From positions 15,366,973-15,430,972 of the forward strand of contig JASEVX010000003.1 of assembly GCA_031761405.1 (NCBI GenBank): a stretch of DNA of 64,000 nt. The letters run 5' to 3'. The DNA comes from Serripes groenlandicus. Lineage: Eukaryota; Mollusca; Bivalvia; Cardiida; Cardiidae. The notes beneath the pieces are model-generated. The model saw only the letters and a program-made list of their open reading frames with translations, was not told the DNA's origin and ran no database searches. Of the stretch, positions 10,943-21,154 are shown piece after piece (within the stretch, counting starts at the first letter, position 1; the number at the start of each line of letters is the position of its first letter). The position numbers and the translations under genes are program-made.

Positions 10943-11275
10943 ATGTCGTCATCCGAAAACACGGAAATCCGCGCAGTCATTAAATTTTGCGCAAATTTGA
11001 GCAAAACAACAACGGAAACCATGAAAATGTTAGAAGAATCCAAACATAAACCACGGGTCTGTAGATCTTTAGTTTTTAAATGGCATAAATTGTTTCGTGA
11101 AGGAAGAGAATCAGTAGAAGATGACCATATAATAGGACGAAAACCAAAAATTAATGCAGCGTTAACGTCATCCGTTAAATAAATTATTGATGGAGATCGG
11201 CGCCTTACTGTCCGAGATATATCACAGAAGATCGGTATAAGTGTCGGGATGGTTCACACCATTTTAAAGGTGAAA
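10943..11275 (+). pseudogene. Mariner transposase, N-terminal helix-turn-helix region
   Basis: ATG at 10943 opens 79 codons. FCANLSKTTTETMKML and SLVFKWHKLFREGRESVEDD match the paired HTH and linker of mariner transposases (mobile-element boundary region K/R-x-F-x-x-G-R-x-x-x-x-D). After one stop at 11180 the frame continues with DGDRRLTVRDISQKIGISVG and VHTIL, the second HTH. Homology ends at about 11275. The D,D34D catalytic part was not found anywhere in the element. Confidence 0.88.
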
Positions 11276-11404
11276 TGCAATGCAGAATTTTGTATATCAA
11301 TTATAACCGTACGCTTATTCAGTAATTGGGTACAAATACATCGGAAAAATCCTTTCCTCGGTATCTTTACTTAAATGGGCGCTATTAATGAAATTTTTCA
11401 ATAA

Positions 11405-11455
11405 TCAAATTTCGCGCATGCGCAGTCCGCCCGTTACTGATGACGTCATTCGTTG
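11405..11455 (+). promoter_or_regulatory. Possible core promoter: NRF1-type and CRE-type sites
   Basis: CGCGCATGCGCA (about 11410-11421) matches the NRF1 consensus, and TGATGACGTCATTC (about 11436-11450) is a palindromic CRE/ATF site. Both lie 25-65 bp before the ATG at 11476 of the P2X7-like remnant, the spacing of a TATA-less promoter. There is no TATA box. Function is inferred. Confidence 0.5.
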
Positions 11456-11475
11456 ACAACTCGACCATATCTGTA

Positions 11476-12241
11476 ATGGAGACTAGTGAAATTATGCAAG
11501 GTTTAGAAGAAACAGATGCGATTTCTGTATTAATTCTAGCAATTACGGGTGTCAAACCGTACCATATTGAACCAAGACGACCATTGACACCTATTTATAT
11601 CGTCCTTTTAGGAAATTCAATCTCCCAGCGATGAGAACGATTACGATGAAAATGATCGTTTGGACAATACAAATTGGTAGGAAAATTTCTTGTTTTATTC
11701 AAAGCTGTAATCGTTTTTCTCCCATTCTTTGTTTTCAAATATCTTCACAAGTTACTTCGTTTGTTTATATATTTAGCCATTTCGTTCAATCAAAACGATA
11801 TTAACATATAACCATAGAGACATATGAACATATGTTTTGATGTCTCTGATATAACCGAACCGGCATTTTCGAAGTTGAAAATTTCTTCTAAAGCAGCAGT
11901 AATCTTTGGAATCTTTTCAACAAAAAATGCACGTAAATATGGTAAATGCTTTCAAAATATATAAGAATTATAAATATAACTTTTTTTTATCGAAGTTGAA
12001 AACATAAGTAGGAAAATAGAAATAATTTGCCATGAGAAATTTCTTCTTTTCCAATAAATACAATATATCTACAACCTTTTTTCACAGGATGAACAGAAAT
12101 GTAGCCTGCCGAAGGCTTACAAGATGGATATGGCATAGACTTGGAAGGGGTGTGCGGAAAGTCCTACCATCCCGTGCTGTGGAGAAGATCAGATAACAGT
12201 GGCCCTCTGAGCAGTACACTGGATTTAAATATGCTGGAGAC
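11476..12241 (+). pseudogene. P2X7-like-domain gene remnant, two exons
   Basis: Exon 1 (11476-11676) starts METSEIMQGLEETDAISVLI, contains GVKPYHIEPRRP, and after a required frameshift continues with an acidic run (SPSDENDYDENDRLDNTNW) to a GTAGGA donor. The intron ends at TTTTTTCACAG (12077-12087). Exon 2 (12088-12241) reads ACRRLTRWIWHRLGRGVRK, VLPSRAVEKIR, an in-frame TAA, then QWPSEQYTGFKYA. The R-x-L-T-x-W...LG-G-RKV-PS-AV--IR...YTGFKYA pattern resembles the P2X7-like cytoplasmic domain found in many invertebrate proteins. The Cys-rich part expected between the exons is missing. With one frameshift and one stop it is a decayed copy, carried inside the mariner. Confidence 0.6.
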
Positions 12242-12616
12242 TATTCAATAATGATTGTTTTGACATTTGACCCATGTGAAATAGATGTGATAACATTTAA
12301 ACCAGTAAAAATATATATTGTTTTATTTATAATTCCATGTCTACATTGTTGCTAGCTGTGCATGCATTGTTAAATAGTTCCCACTTGCACCTGACTAATG
12401 AAGTCATTATGAAAAATGAAATTTTTCTTGAAAAAGGAGAAAATTTCCCATAAAGATTAATTTTTCCTTTATTCATAGAGAATTTGCATAATTTACACAG
12501 ATATTGATGCTGTCTTCTGCTTCCGATTTTCAGTTTGCAGGACATGGTTAATTATTTCCACTGCTCATGCCTATAATATATTGATAGCTACACTTGAAAA
12601 CATTGTTTGCTTTATT

Positions 12617-12804
12617 AACCCTTTCCCACCTTTAGACGCTTTATGACGCCTCTGCAGCAGACGACTTTTGACAAAATTATTGCAAAAGTAGAAATTGCTC
12701 ATGATTGAACAAAATATTTCAACTTTGTCGAAAGGAGAAATTGCAAATTCTTCTTTTGTCACTATGTTTTCAAAAAGCGTCTATATGAGGGAAAGGGTCA
12801 ATCT
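12617..12804. mobile_element. Palindromic MITE copy (CCCTTTCCC family)
   Basis: Ends AACCCTTTCCCACCTTTAGA and its complement GTCTATATGAGGGAAAGGGT, with inner inverted arms AGTAGAAATTGCTCATGA and GGAGAAATTGCAAATTC. About 190 bp and the clearest complete copy of a family seen more than ten times in the window. Confidence 0.75.
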
Positions 12805-13338
12805 ATCTTTTATGGAGATTTTTCAGGTTTATGTCACTTTGATTATACAGTTGTCTGCTGCAGATTTGTTGTATGTGAGGAAGGATTAAAATGAGTGATT
12901 TCTCCCTTTCCCGATATGCTTGGAGCTTCTAGACTAAAATATAAATTACATTTAAAAGCAACTGTTCATCTGCCCACACTTATATCAATTTGAGCATTGT
13001 ACAGGAAAACTAATCTAAGTGTAGCTATCAAATTGTCACCCTTTACATCCTTCCTACATGAATCAATCAATATTAACAATGTTGGCATCTACCTTGACTG
13101 TTTGTTGTTTATAGCAGAACTAGATAAAACAGCACATTTGTTAAGACTGATCTTGAACTACATTACTCTCAAAAGTCCACATAGTTGGTTTTACTAGATT
13201 ATGGATCATATTAAGAGTTGATTGCTCTTTCAGGAACTAAATAAAACATAAGGATTGATTTATTGTTTTGTGTTTTACGCCCTTTTCTGGGAGTAACCAG
13301 AACTACTAATAATTTAAAGTTTTGCGAATCTTGACTTG

Positions 13339-13463
13339 TTATTTGTGACAGACAGGTTTGGGTGTGGACATCATTGCATCCTTCAAGTCTTTTCTGCATT
13401 CCTGATAGCTGTTGAGCGTTTTTCTCCTGTCCATAACTGTATCCATCAGCTTGTCGATGTAGT
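13339..13463 (-). pseudogene. Orphan terminal exon of an unrecognised gene
   Basis: On the minus strand a pyrimidine-rich tract and TATATTTTAG acceptor (AG at 13465-13464) precede an open frame containing YIDKLMDTVMDRRKTLNSYQ, ECRKDLKDAMM and STPKPVCHK, then TAA (13341-13339). AATAAA lies at 13264-13259 as a reasonable polyadenylation signal 75 bp downstream. Charged composition and these signals make it look like a real last exon. I do not recognise the protein and found no upstream exon. It lies inside the mariner, in the opposite direction to the P2X7-like remnant. Confidence 0.45.
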
Positions 13464-13683
13464 CTAAAATATAAAGAAAAACAAATAAATAATAACTAGT
13501 ATTTAAAAACGAATTTGATGGAGAAAGGAATATTTTTACACATTTTGTTATTGAAAACACGCCGCGCATGATTTTAGAGCACGACTTAAAGAGAAGCAGA
13601 TGCAGTTCAATACATTTAAATAACCTGTGCAAACGGACAGGATGTAAATATTTTGAACATGAATGCCAAATGTACCTTTATCT

Positions 13684-13780
13684 TAAACAAGAAGGCCAAG
13701 ATGTTCCTTTATTGCTCACCTGGATACCGTTGTCTATAATAAAATGTTATCAAGAGCAAAAAGGGTCCATTTTGACGTAG
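13684..13780 (+). repeat. Fragment of a Helentron-like element
   Basis: AACAAGAAGGCCAAGATGTT followed by TTGCTCACCTGG matches the AACAAGAG/hairpin/subterminal-repeat start of element B, with a decayed hairpin. No other end is visible. Confidence 0.55.
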
Positions 13781-14640
13781 GGATTATACACTTTATATGC
13801 TACGATCTATGTGATATTCAGCATGTAAGGTTTAGTCTTCAAACCATTTGGTTTACCGTTTGCTTAACATTGACTGCAACAATAAAGTGGCGTACAAGCT
13901 GACGTTTCTTAATTTTAAATCTGATCTAACTAGATCAATTAGATAAACAAAAAACATAGATACTGAAATATTAACAGATATCAACTTAAGTGTTAATGCC
14001 TCTAGTTATAAGTTCAGCGAGACACAAGCTTTGGAAGGAGAGAGGGAAGTCTGTTCTCCTTCCAGTTAAGCAGAAGTATGATAACAAAAAACGAGAGTAT
14101 ATAAACATAAAATACAAATAATTCTAACAAGTTTAAAGATATTTAATATCAAAATTAAGCATTAATGAAATTAAAGAAAAAGTACTCATGTATAGTCAAC
14201 ATATAGAAAGATTACAATGTTCTGAATGAACAAACTGTATGGGGAGGAACGTTTTATGTTTAGTAATACAACAGAAATAAATAGGAAAAACATCACCCGA
14301 ATCTTTTTTCTGAGCTTTGAAGAAACAAGTCGTCAGAGCAGTAAACCAAACAATTAAAATAGCGTAGCCTAGTGAACTCCGTAAACCAACTCATAAAAAA
14401 AGCTTAGCCTATTTAGTTGGAGAACAGTTATTAAAAACAATTTAAATGTGTCTAAAGTTTTGTAACAACTGTAAACGATGTACATATTTTGTATCTTGTT
14501 GTTTCTTAAATCAGTTAATACAATTTTTTCAATTATAAAGGCTGTTTTTTCAAACATATTACTGAGGTTTTTTTTACAATAATATTTGCTGATTGCATCT
14601 TTTCAATTACGTCACCCCATGGTACAAAATTAAAATCTAT
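13781..14640. other. Rest of the foreign segment inside the mariner; no gene recognised
   Basis: AT-rich, with no open frame resembling a known protein and no inverted repeat that would define the ends of the inserted 3.3 kb. Confidence 0.4.
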
Positions 14641-14644
14641 CCCA

Positions 14645-14719
14645 TACTGACGCCGCGTTTCCACGCAGCGTCAATAAAGTGCATTCAGAAGCATGGTGAA
14701 TACTTCGAGAAAATGTGAT
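14645..14719 (+). pseudogene. Mariner transposase, C-terminal end
   Basis: The translation reads IKCIQKHGEYFEKM then a stop, matching the C-terminal W-x-K-C-I-x-x-x-G-D-Y-F-E signature of mariner transposases. It has the same orientation as the N-terminal part at 10943, which confirms that 11280-14640 interrupts one transposase gene. Confidence 0.75.
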
Positions 14720-14957
14720 TAGTCACTGAAACGTTATCCAAAAACGTAACGTCGTTGACGTTATCGGACTGCTCCGGGTAAGCATCACATGTATATTTTT
14801 TAGCGCTGTTGCTACGAAACAGAATATGATAACACCACGAAATTTGGAAATCATATAACGGAAAAGTTACTTGTCATAGCAATATACGTTTTATTCTTGT
14901 GCACTATTTAATAATTGAAATATTACAAAAGTCCACGTACTTTTTGAACACACCTCG

Positions 14958-16440
14958 TACTCTATCAACTTGAATATCATTGTCTATCGCTTCCGTCCAT
15001 TCTTCAAGTACAGACAAGAGCTGTAACACTGTATTGCCTTTCTTCCTAAAACTTAACTGACAGTCTGACAGCAAATAATTATTATCCAAATATGCAACAA
15101 TATTCTCTATAACTTTTCTAAGGTTTTACAGATGCACGAGGTCAGTGAAACTGGTCTATAATTTCTCGGATTTGACTTGTCCCCCCTTTTGAACATACAA
15201 GTAATGTTCGCCTTTTTCCATCTTCTGATCAAAATTAGGCAATTTGTCATTACTTTCTGTGGTCAACACAGATGAAAAGAAGTTATTTAGTACACTAGCT
15301 TTCTCGGCATCGCCAGATATATTAGTTCCATCATTGTCAATTAAATCCGCGACTGAGGTTTTACTTTTAGTCTCTCCCTTAATAAAACTCCAAAATGACT
15401 TTGGAGACTTTTTAGTATTTTCCACAACACCTTTCTGATATTTTTTCTTCGAATAACGAATGGCAGTAGTCACCTGATTTCTGGCTCTACAATATTTTTG
15501 ATAGTTCGCATAATTATGCGAAAAAGAGAACATTTTCCGTAAATGATATTTCTTTTTAATTTTCCTAAGACAAAAATAGTCCATCCATTTGGGCTTAGTT
15601 ATTCCCTTTTTATTACTTGACTTTGGTATGTATGTGTCTATACAATGACTGATATGGCCTAGAATAAACTTCCATGTATCTTCAACACTCATGTCTCTCA
15701 TATTTTGCCATGGAACATTTGACAAATATTTACGTATCTCTACATAATTTCCTTTGTAAAATTTGGGATGATTTGACTCGTTTTGTCGTCTTTCACTGTC
15801 ACAAGGTAATTTAAAGATCATACCAACATGATCACTTACACCAAACCTATTACAAAACTTAATTTTTGTTCAACGTGTTGTAGTAGGAAGTTATCACGAA
15901 TACTCTCTATAAACAGAAATGAAGGACGAGTTTCACTCGTATTTACTGTCCAATTATTCCAATTAATTTCTGGGAAATTAATATCCCCGAGTATCAGCAA
16001 CTTTTTAAATTTGATGCAGTTGATATCAGTTTATTAATCTTTTTGTGATTCTCTAAACTACAATGTGGTGATTTATAAACACCTCCTATATTTCTATTTT
16101 GTCCATATTTGGCAATCTTATTCACACCAAACCGATTCCAGGAAATCACAATTTTTAAGTCTTGTACAGTAGTCAGCAGGAATGTAATTTCTAACGTATA
16201 TAAAAACTCCACGACTATTTTCTTTAATATTACTGGTGAAACACTGAAAACCTTTCAACTGATATTGACCACCATGAATGGTTGTAGCCTTTATTGACTT
16301 TGAAAAAGTTTCTGTAATAACAATAATGTCTATGTTTTGTTGAACCACACAATTACTTCTAATTCATCAATCTTATTCAGTAAACTGTCAGCATTTGTAT
16401 AATATATACGGAACTCATTTCCACCTCTCTGTTCCTGATT
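14958..16440 (-). pseudogene. LINE-2 endonuclease, linker and RT start
   Basis: In minus-strand order: YYTNADSLLNKIDEL and IDIIVITETFSKS (endonuclease start, with the ITET catalytic Glu), GGVYKSPHCSLENHKKIN, LILGDINFPEINWNNW (G-D-x-N), SDHVGMIFKLP (S-D-H), a 150-residue basic linker with PKSFWSFIKGET, and RT start CQLSFRKKGNTVLQLLSVLE ending in NDIQVDRV at the mariner. Endonuclease catalytic motifs are all visible though frames shift at least three times. The stretch before 16440 is presumably the 5' UTR. Confidence 0.85.
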
Positions 16441-16621
16441 AAAGACATCATATATCTCTGAATCTAAAGATAGATCAACGGAGTCGTCTTCAGCAGATTA
16501 ACTATTTATATTCAAGATCACTTAAATAATCATAATTAAATCATAACTAAATAATCAACCCACTGGTAATCAAGTATCGATAATCAGTCAAGCCTAACTG
16601 TTTATTACACTTGTGTTTTAA

Positions 16622-16717
16622 ACCATATAAACCGATAATAGGGTCGACTAAAAATGGGGTCGAAAGGTCTTAGGAAAATGGGGTCGTAAATTCATGGGGT
16701 CGAAAGTTCTGGCTACC
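16622..16717 (-). repeat. Right ~95-bp terminal inverted repeat
   Basis: Reverse complement of 7048-7143: TTATCGGTTTATAT at its inner edge, CCAGAACTTTCGACCCCA at its outer edge, directly followed by the TTGTGATG duplication. Confidence 0.85.
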
Positions 16718-16725
16718 TTGTGATG

Positions 16726-18122
16726 TCCACTTGGACACGTCTGTTTGGAACAACAGACTTGTCTCGGTGAAAACATTTACACAACGGTCAAAAGCACTTA
16801 TTGTTTACATTTTTCAGCCGTGGGAAAATGACATTCCAAAGTGATGACGTCATACGATATATTCTCTCATAGCTCTTTTTACTACCAATACTATATTTGG
16901 TCATAAGTTGATTGATAACCCTTACTTATACTTATTTGGTGGGATTTACTCTGTGATTGAAAGCTCTATTACGGCATACCCTTATACGAATGTTATGGAC
17001 GAGCTCTCCAACATTTTTTCTGTCTATTTTTATCGTTGTTATATATTCCCCAGTCTGCAGACAATCAGTAAAATCACAATCTACAGTCGTAAAATACCAA
17101 GACACCTGCAATCAATACATTGTATGGGGTCAATAATTACCTACCTCTAAAGCAATTTTATTCCTGATGTTTTTTTAAATCCATTTATTAAATGTTAAAT
17201 ACATTTTTAAATCTATTATTTTAAAACATCAACAAGCACTGTAGTGAAAAATCTATTTTTAGACCTATTTCTAGGTATACCCAACAACAAAATTACAGAG
17301 TGTTCTCCCTTTGACCATACATTAATTTTATTTTGATTCATTCAACAACTTTTTATACATTGGTGGCATAACACAGTTGAAAGCTGATTTTCTGTTTCCT
17401 GGGACACCCCAACTTTAATTTTCTCATTAGTTATCAAAATATCCATACTGGTTCGATATAAAGAGTTTTCCTGTATTAAGGAGTGCCAAAATTGTAGGAA
17501 AATGACTGGAAATCACACTCTCAGTCCATATTATGGAAAGAATTGGCCACAAAAGTGGTCTAAAACAGGGCGAAAAAAGTAGGACAGAAAGATCAATTTG
17601 ACCCTTTATTCCAAAAATCACCCATCAAAAACGTAGGGGGTTTGTGTAAAATTGAAGAGCTGCTAATTCTCTCAAAACAATAGGCAATCTGTGGATGCAG
17701 TCAGAAATACCACTTTTCCAGCTCCTTTTCAAGCAATTTTGGACGCGAAAGCTGGTATTTAAATTTACATCTAAATTCACGCCTAGCTCTGCAACCAGTG
17801 TTGTCAACCGGAAAGAGAAGTGGGATCAACTGAAAAATTTAATTCCATGCTTAGAGCTTACTTTTCACATTTATAAACATCAAAATCAACCATTTACCCA
17901 AAAATGTACTCCAAACTTACTATTTGTCATTATTTACTATCCGAATATCCCGAAAGCAAGTCATATGTGTCACCATAGAGAGCTCAGCTCTTGTAGCAGA
18001 CAGCATTGTGTGCAAGGTTTCTCGACAACGTCTCCGCTGTTCGGAGGTCCATTTTCGAATAGTTTGAGGGTCCTTGCACATTGATGTACTATTATCTATT
18101 CAATAAACCTTTTTAACAAACA
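16726..18122. other. No gene recognised
   Basis: Open frames of 60-129 codons exist on both strands between 17427 and 18084, overlapping one another, without recognisable domains or splice signals. CpG-poor, AT-rich sequence. Confidence 0.4.
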
Positions 18123-18127
18123 CGGAT

Positions 18128-18161
18128 GCGGTCCGAGCCTGGTAGCTGGGCTCGGGTCCGC
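18128..18161. repeat. GC-rich hairpin
   Basis: GCGGTCCGAGCC, nine-base loop, then GGCTCGGGTCCGC: eleven pairs with one bulge. It stands out in an AT-rich background. Function unknown. Confidence 0.6.
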
Positions 18162-18176
18162 CTCCTGTTATATGAA

Positions 18177-18494
18177 TTAAAATCTGTGATGGACCAATTG
18201 CTCCAAATCTGATGAGCGGGTAAGGGTATACATCTTGAGGTGTAGTGGGGCATCTCTACTGAATCCCCTTTTCAGTCCAACACAGACTATACTTTTCGTA
18301 ATTGTATATGCTTTTTTAGGAACTTGTCCAAGATTTGCTGGAGATGAATGTTCTGATAAACTTTCATGAAGATCAGATGCATAATGCAGCCTGTAGAGTG
18401 TGAACAAGGCAATTGTTGACGACGCACGACGGACGGACGCCGGACAAAACGTGATCACAATAGTTCACCTTGCACTTCGTGCACAGGTGAGCTA
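18177..18494 (+). mobile_element. Helentron-like element, 3' part only
   Basis: Ends with GACGGACGGACGCCGGACAA, GTGATCACAATAG, and the terminal hairpin CACCTTGCAC-ttc-GTGCACAGGTG followed by AGCTAA (18464-18492). The outer stem is the same as in element B but the inner stem is a different sequence that still pairs. No matching left end is visible. Confidence 0.7.
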
Positions 18495-18499
18495 AACAC

Positions 18500-19920
18500 G
18501 CTGGTTGATACAATTTGTGTTGTTCTCAAGGATATCCTTCGCCTGTGTCCAACTATATATACACGGTCACTACTTATGGAGCATTAACACATTCCATTTG
18601 ATAATCGACGACTTGTGAAAACGCTGTGACAAAGGAGAAACACTGGTCACAATGAGCTTTGTCTCAATTTGCCACAATGTTTTGAATTTTGTGATTCAAT
18701 ATTTATACTTTCACTTCTAAATATCTTCCACATTTTCTCAAGATGTTTCCAAAGTCATCTACTTCATATTGATTGAGAGAAGCTCAGGAACATTTGGGTG
18801 TAGTTTCCTTTTTGACAGAATTTCGTCTATATGATCCTTCGTGTATAAGTGTCACATAACGCCTAGGTTTGTTTTCTTGGATCAGCGTTCAATTGTATAC
18901 ATGTGGGATTGAAGATCTGTGTTCGATTCCTGCCCAGCGATTTTGGTTGACTGCAGACAAATTGTCTTTGACTTGTACTTGTTGTAAGCAGTAACGAATA
19001 ATTGGACTGTCACCGTGATATCATCGACGTCCGTCGATTTACCTTATGTTTATCAATGTTTTCAAAAGGACGAAGCTATTTTAATAACAATAACTCAATA
19101 ATAGTGATAATGACAGTGATAAGTTGGGCTACTTTTCGAACAATGTTTTCAAACTGTTGACTTCCTATGATTTACGCCAGACACTTCAGTACATCTTCAT
19201 GTGATGCTCACAGTTAGGGATCTGTTTTCGCCTGACACGATATTTATACTTAAATCCATTAATGTGTATAAATAAAAAACACCAAGTCAAAACTTTATAG
19301 GATAATATAAAACATTTAATAATTGCATTGGTCTTTAAAACATAGTTAACTACATGCATAATACAATGATATAAATTAAGGACAAAGTAAATCACTAGAA
19401 TAACAGATGCAAAGATATTTCTCCCTCTCTCTTTCTTTAAACAGAATGCAAAATCAATTATCTAGTTTTAAGTGGATTATATTTACTGAATTACACAAGG
19501 TAGGCTAATAAGAACAGTAAACCAGTTAAAACATTAAAGAAAAAGAAGAAAAAATGATCTGAATGACGCATGGAAACAACTGCTAGAACAGTTTTATCAA
19601 AAGTGTTAAATATGTGGGTCATCATAAATTTAATAAATATAGATCAAGTCCTGAATTAATGAATTTTAAATCATAAATAGAAATATATGAATTAACTAAT
19701 TTAAAAAATAAATGATGGAAACCAAAAACAAAATGATAAGATTTGTATCGACTGAGTGTACGAAACAACACGGCAGACTAAATAATGTAAACAAAGCAAT
19801 GCATATTAATGAGAGAAGGTAATCTCGTGACCCGGTAACCATGGTAACAAAAGAACATTAATGGAACACGTTCATGCTAGATAAGTGTTACTATGTAACA
19901 GTGTATACATTAACCAAGGA
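18500..19920. other. No gene recognised; scattered MITE and SINE traces
   Basis: Fragments such as TTTGCCACAATGTTTTGAA (about 18667) and CAATGTTTTCAAACTGTTGA (about 19141) belong to the CCCTTTCCC MITE family. GTTCGATTCCTGCCCAGCG (18924) could be a decayed tRNA-like B box. The 3' UTR of the TRIM-like gene presumably lies at the upper end. Confidence 0.4.
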
Positions 19921-19927
19921 TGGGATA

Positions 19928-21154
19928 TTATAAAACTCTGACTACAGTTACAAAGGGTCCATGAGTAGACCCCGGGCCATGACTGACATAGACTCTATTT
20001 CTGTATACACAAAGATCTACGGGCCACTCCGAATCTACCGACTCTAAATCTAAGAGAGACTTGAAATCTACGAGAGACTCGAAACTCTCTAAACGAGAAT
20101 CAAGTCGGTAAAGTTTGCAGTGACCCCGGGCACAAATATAAATGTTATTAGTGTCTGGGTCTACACTGATCCCTTGTGGCCATGACCCTTTTATTGTTTT
20201 GTGAGAGACTACTTTTCCCTTATCGTTAATACAAAGTACATTGTTGTTAAGCCAGTCAGTTGAATAGACTCCTCCGGGACAAACAGCGAGATAAGGACCA
20301 TACAAAGAAAAGTCTAAATCTGTGTTTATGGTTTTTATCGTGACTCCGTCTGTGGACATGACGGTTACAAACCAGGGACCATCACCGTACTTATCATAAT
20401 TACAGAGGATAAAAATCTGATCTCCACTAAAGTCTATAGAATAACAGCGTTTCTCCGTTTTTATAGATTTAGTGATTACGGCAGGATTTTGTGTTAAATT
20501 AATAAACAGTATTCTACGCTCCCTTGGTAACGTAACAACTAGCAGACATCGTGTATCAGGCTCTGCTGGGTTCGTCACGGACATATCGACCTGTTCAGTG
20601 GGTTCTCGTTTAACCTTTATTTCTGTAACACTGAAAGGGTCAGACCCAAACCGTATATAGCGTTGTAATATGTGCGAACCAATACTGAATATTTTAATAC
20701 AATAATTACTATAATCACAAACAACCCAACTTTTGTCATCTATTCCACATAATCCAGTTATCCAACAATAATCACTATTATCCAATTCATGTTTAACATT
20801 AACTCTATCGACCACAGAAACATCCTCTCTATCTAACATTTCCTCTATCTCACTCTCACTCTCATTCATCATTTCACGAAAACATTTCTTCATTCTTTCT
20901 TTCTCACTTTTCTTAAAGAATCGATGCGATCTGTCGTGTCCTTTAAAACAATCCTGACATAAATACTTGTTACATATATAACACAAATATAGTGCGATAT
21001 CTACATCTACACTAGTTAAAGTTCTAATAAAACAAACATCACAAATGGCATCATTGAGATATCCGTTTCCCTCTTGAATTTGTATGAGTTCCTCCCTGAT
21101 TTCGTCAAAAGCCAATTTTGTCTGGTTTCTTTCTCTTTCTTTTGCCTGAGCCAT
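19928..21154 (-). CDS. TRIM-like protein: B-box zinc finger plus beta-propeller, no RING
   Basis: A 408-codon uninterrupted frame from ATG at 21154. I chose this start because the frame two codons upstream begins with GTG. Residues 1-35 are charged and helical. A B-box-like finger follows: C38-x2-C41-x16-C58-x2-C61-x4-C66-x2-C69-x3-H73-x3-H77. Residues 80-115 are Lys/Glu-rich, probably a short coiled coil. From about 120 to the end, repeated short strands with W-V-V-C-D-Y-S-N-Y-C-I-K-I-F, PGGVYSTDWLNNNVLCIND and PQGISVDPDTNNIYICARG look like NHL-type beta-propeller blades. The lack of a RING means E3 ligase activity is not supported; such RING-less B-box/propeller proteins are numerous in bivalves, often as tandem paralogues with presumed innate-immune roles. 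An acceptor at 21168-21167 shows at least one upstream non-coding exon. Confidence 0.88.
   Translation of the reverse strand: MAQAKERERNQTKLAFDEIREELIQIQEGNGYLNDAICDVCFIRTLTSVDVDIALYLCYICNKYLCQDCFKGHDRSHRFFKKSEKERMKKCFREMMNESESEIEEMLDREDVSVVDRVNVKHELDNSDYCWITGLCGIDDKSWVVCDYSNYCIKIFSIGSHILQRYIRFGSDPFSVTEIKVKREPTEQVDMSVTNPAEPDTRCLLVVTLPRERRILFINLTQNPAVITKSIKTEKRCYSIDFSGDQIFILCNYDKYGDGPWFVTVMSTDGVTIKTINTDLDFSLYGPYLAVCPGGVYSTDWLNNNVLCINDKGKVVSHKTIKGSWPQGISVDPDTNNIYICARGHCKLYRLDSRLESFESLVDFKSLLDLESVDSEWPVDLCVYRNRVYVSHGPGSTHGPFVTVVRVL

Larger units (their letters stand above)
10559..14957 (+). mobile_element. Mariner-like element inserted in the LINE-2 RT
   Basis: Terminal repeats of about 31 bp (10559-10590 and 14927-14957) start CGAGGTGTGTT and read on to AAAAAGTACGTGGACTTTT. 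The target is TA: the right flank is TA, the left is now a mutated AA. Removing the element joins LINE-2 codons for D-R-V and Y-V-D-F-Q-K-A-F-D in frame. At 4.4 kb it is over three times the usual ~1.3 kb; about 3.3 kb of foreign sequence (11280-14640) sits where the catalytic middle of the transposase should be. Confidence 0.92.
9345..16440 (-). mobile_element. LINE-2: CR1-like non-LTR retrotransposon, split by a mariner
   Basis: Reading the minus strand from 16440: endonuclease start (YYTNADSLLNKIDEL), rest of the endonuclease (16348-15830), linker (15821-15156), RT start (15089-14960), then a mariner (14957-10559), RT palm (10558-10164) and C-terminus (10185-9452). The 3' end carries AGCCTTCGGGGCT and a TAAGTAAG-type tail (9345-9361), a common LINE ending. 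The C-terminal run RTISTWNNLPEELVN is typical of CR1/L2-type elements. Several frameshifts make it inactive. It lies inside the TIR-bounded segment. Confidence 0.88.
7040..16725. mobile_element. 9.67-kb TIR-bounded segment (7048-16717) with perfect 8-bp target duplication
   Basis: Inverted repeats of about 95 bp at 7048-7143 and 16622-16717 are flanked by identical TTGTGATG (7040-7047 and 16718-16725). Both arms share the motif order CCAGAACTTTCGACC, gaatttacgacccca, tttcgacccca, tttagtcg, ttatcggtttatat. The outer bases are GGCTTCC on one side and GGTAGCC on the other. Long TIRs plus an 8-bp duplication fit a MULE-like element (8-9 bp); hAT and P elements also make 8 bp. A PHD-like zinc-finger exon (8678-8780) near the left end favours MULE by inference. 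No transposase catalytic domain was found; the interior is mostly later insertions. Confidence 0.75.

Noticed and set aside
17695..18084. 129-codon plus-strand gene
   Set aside because: No domain, overlapping frames on the other strand, no splice or promoter signals.
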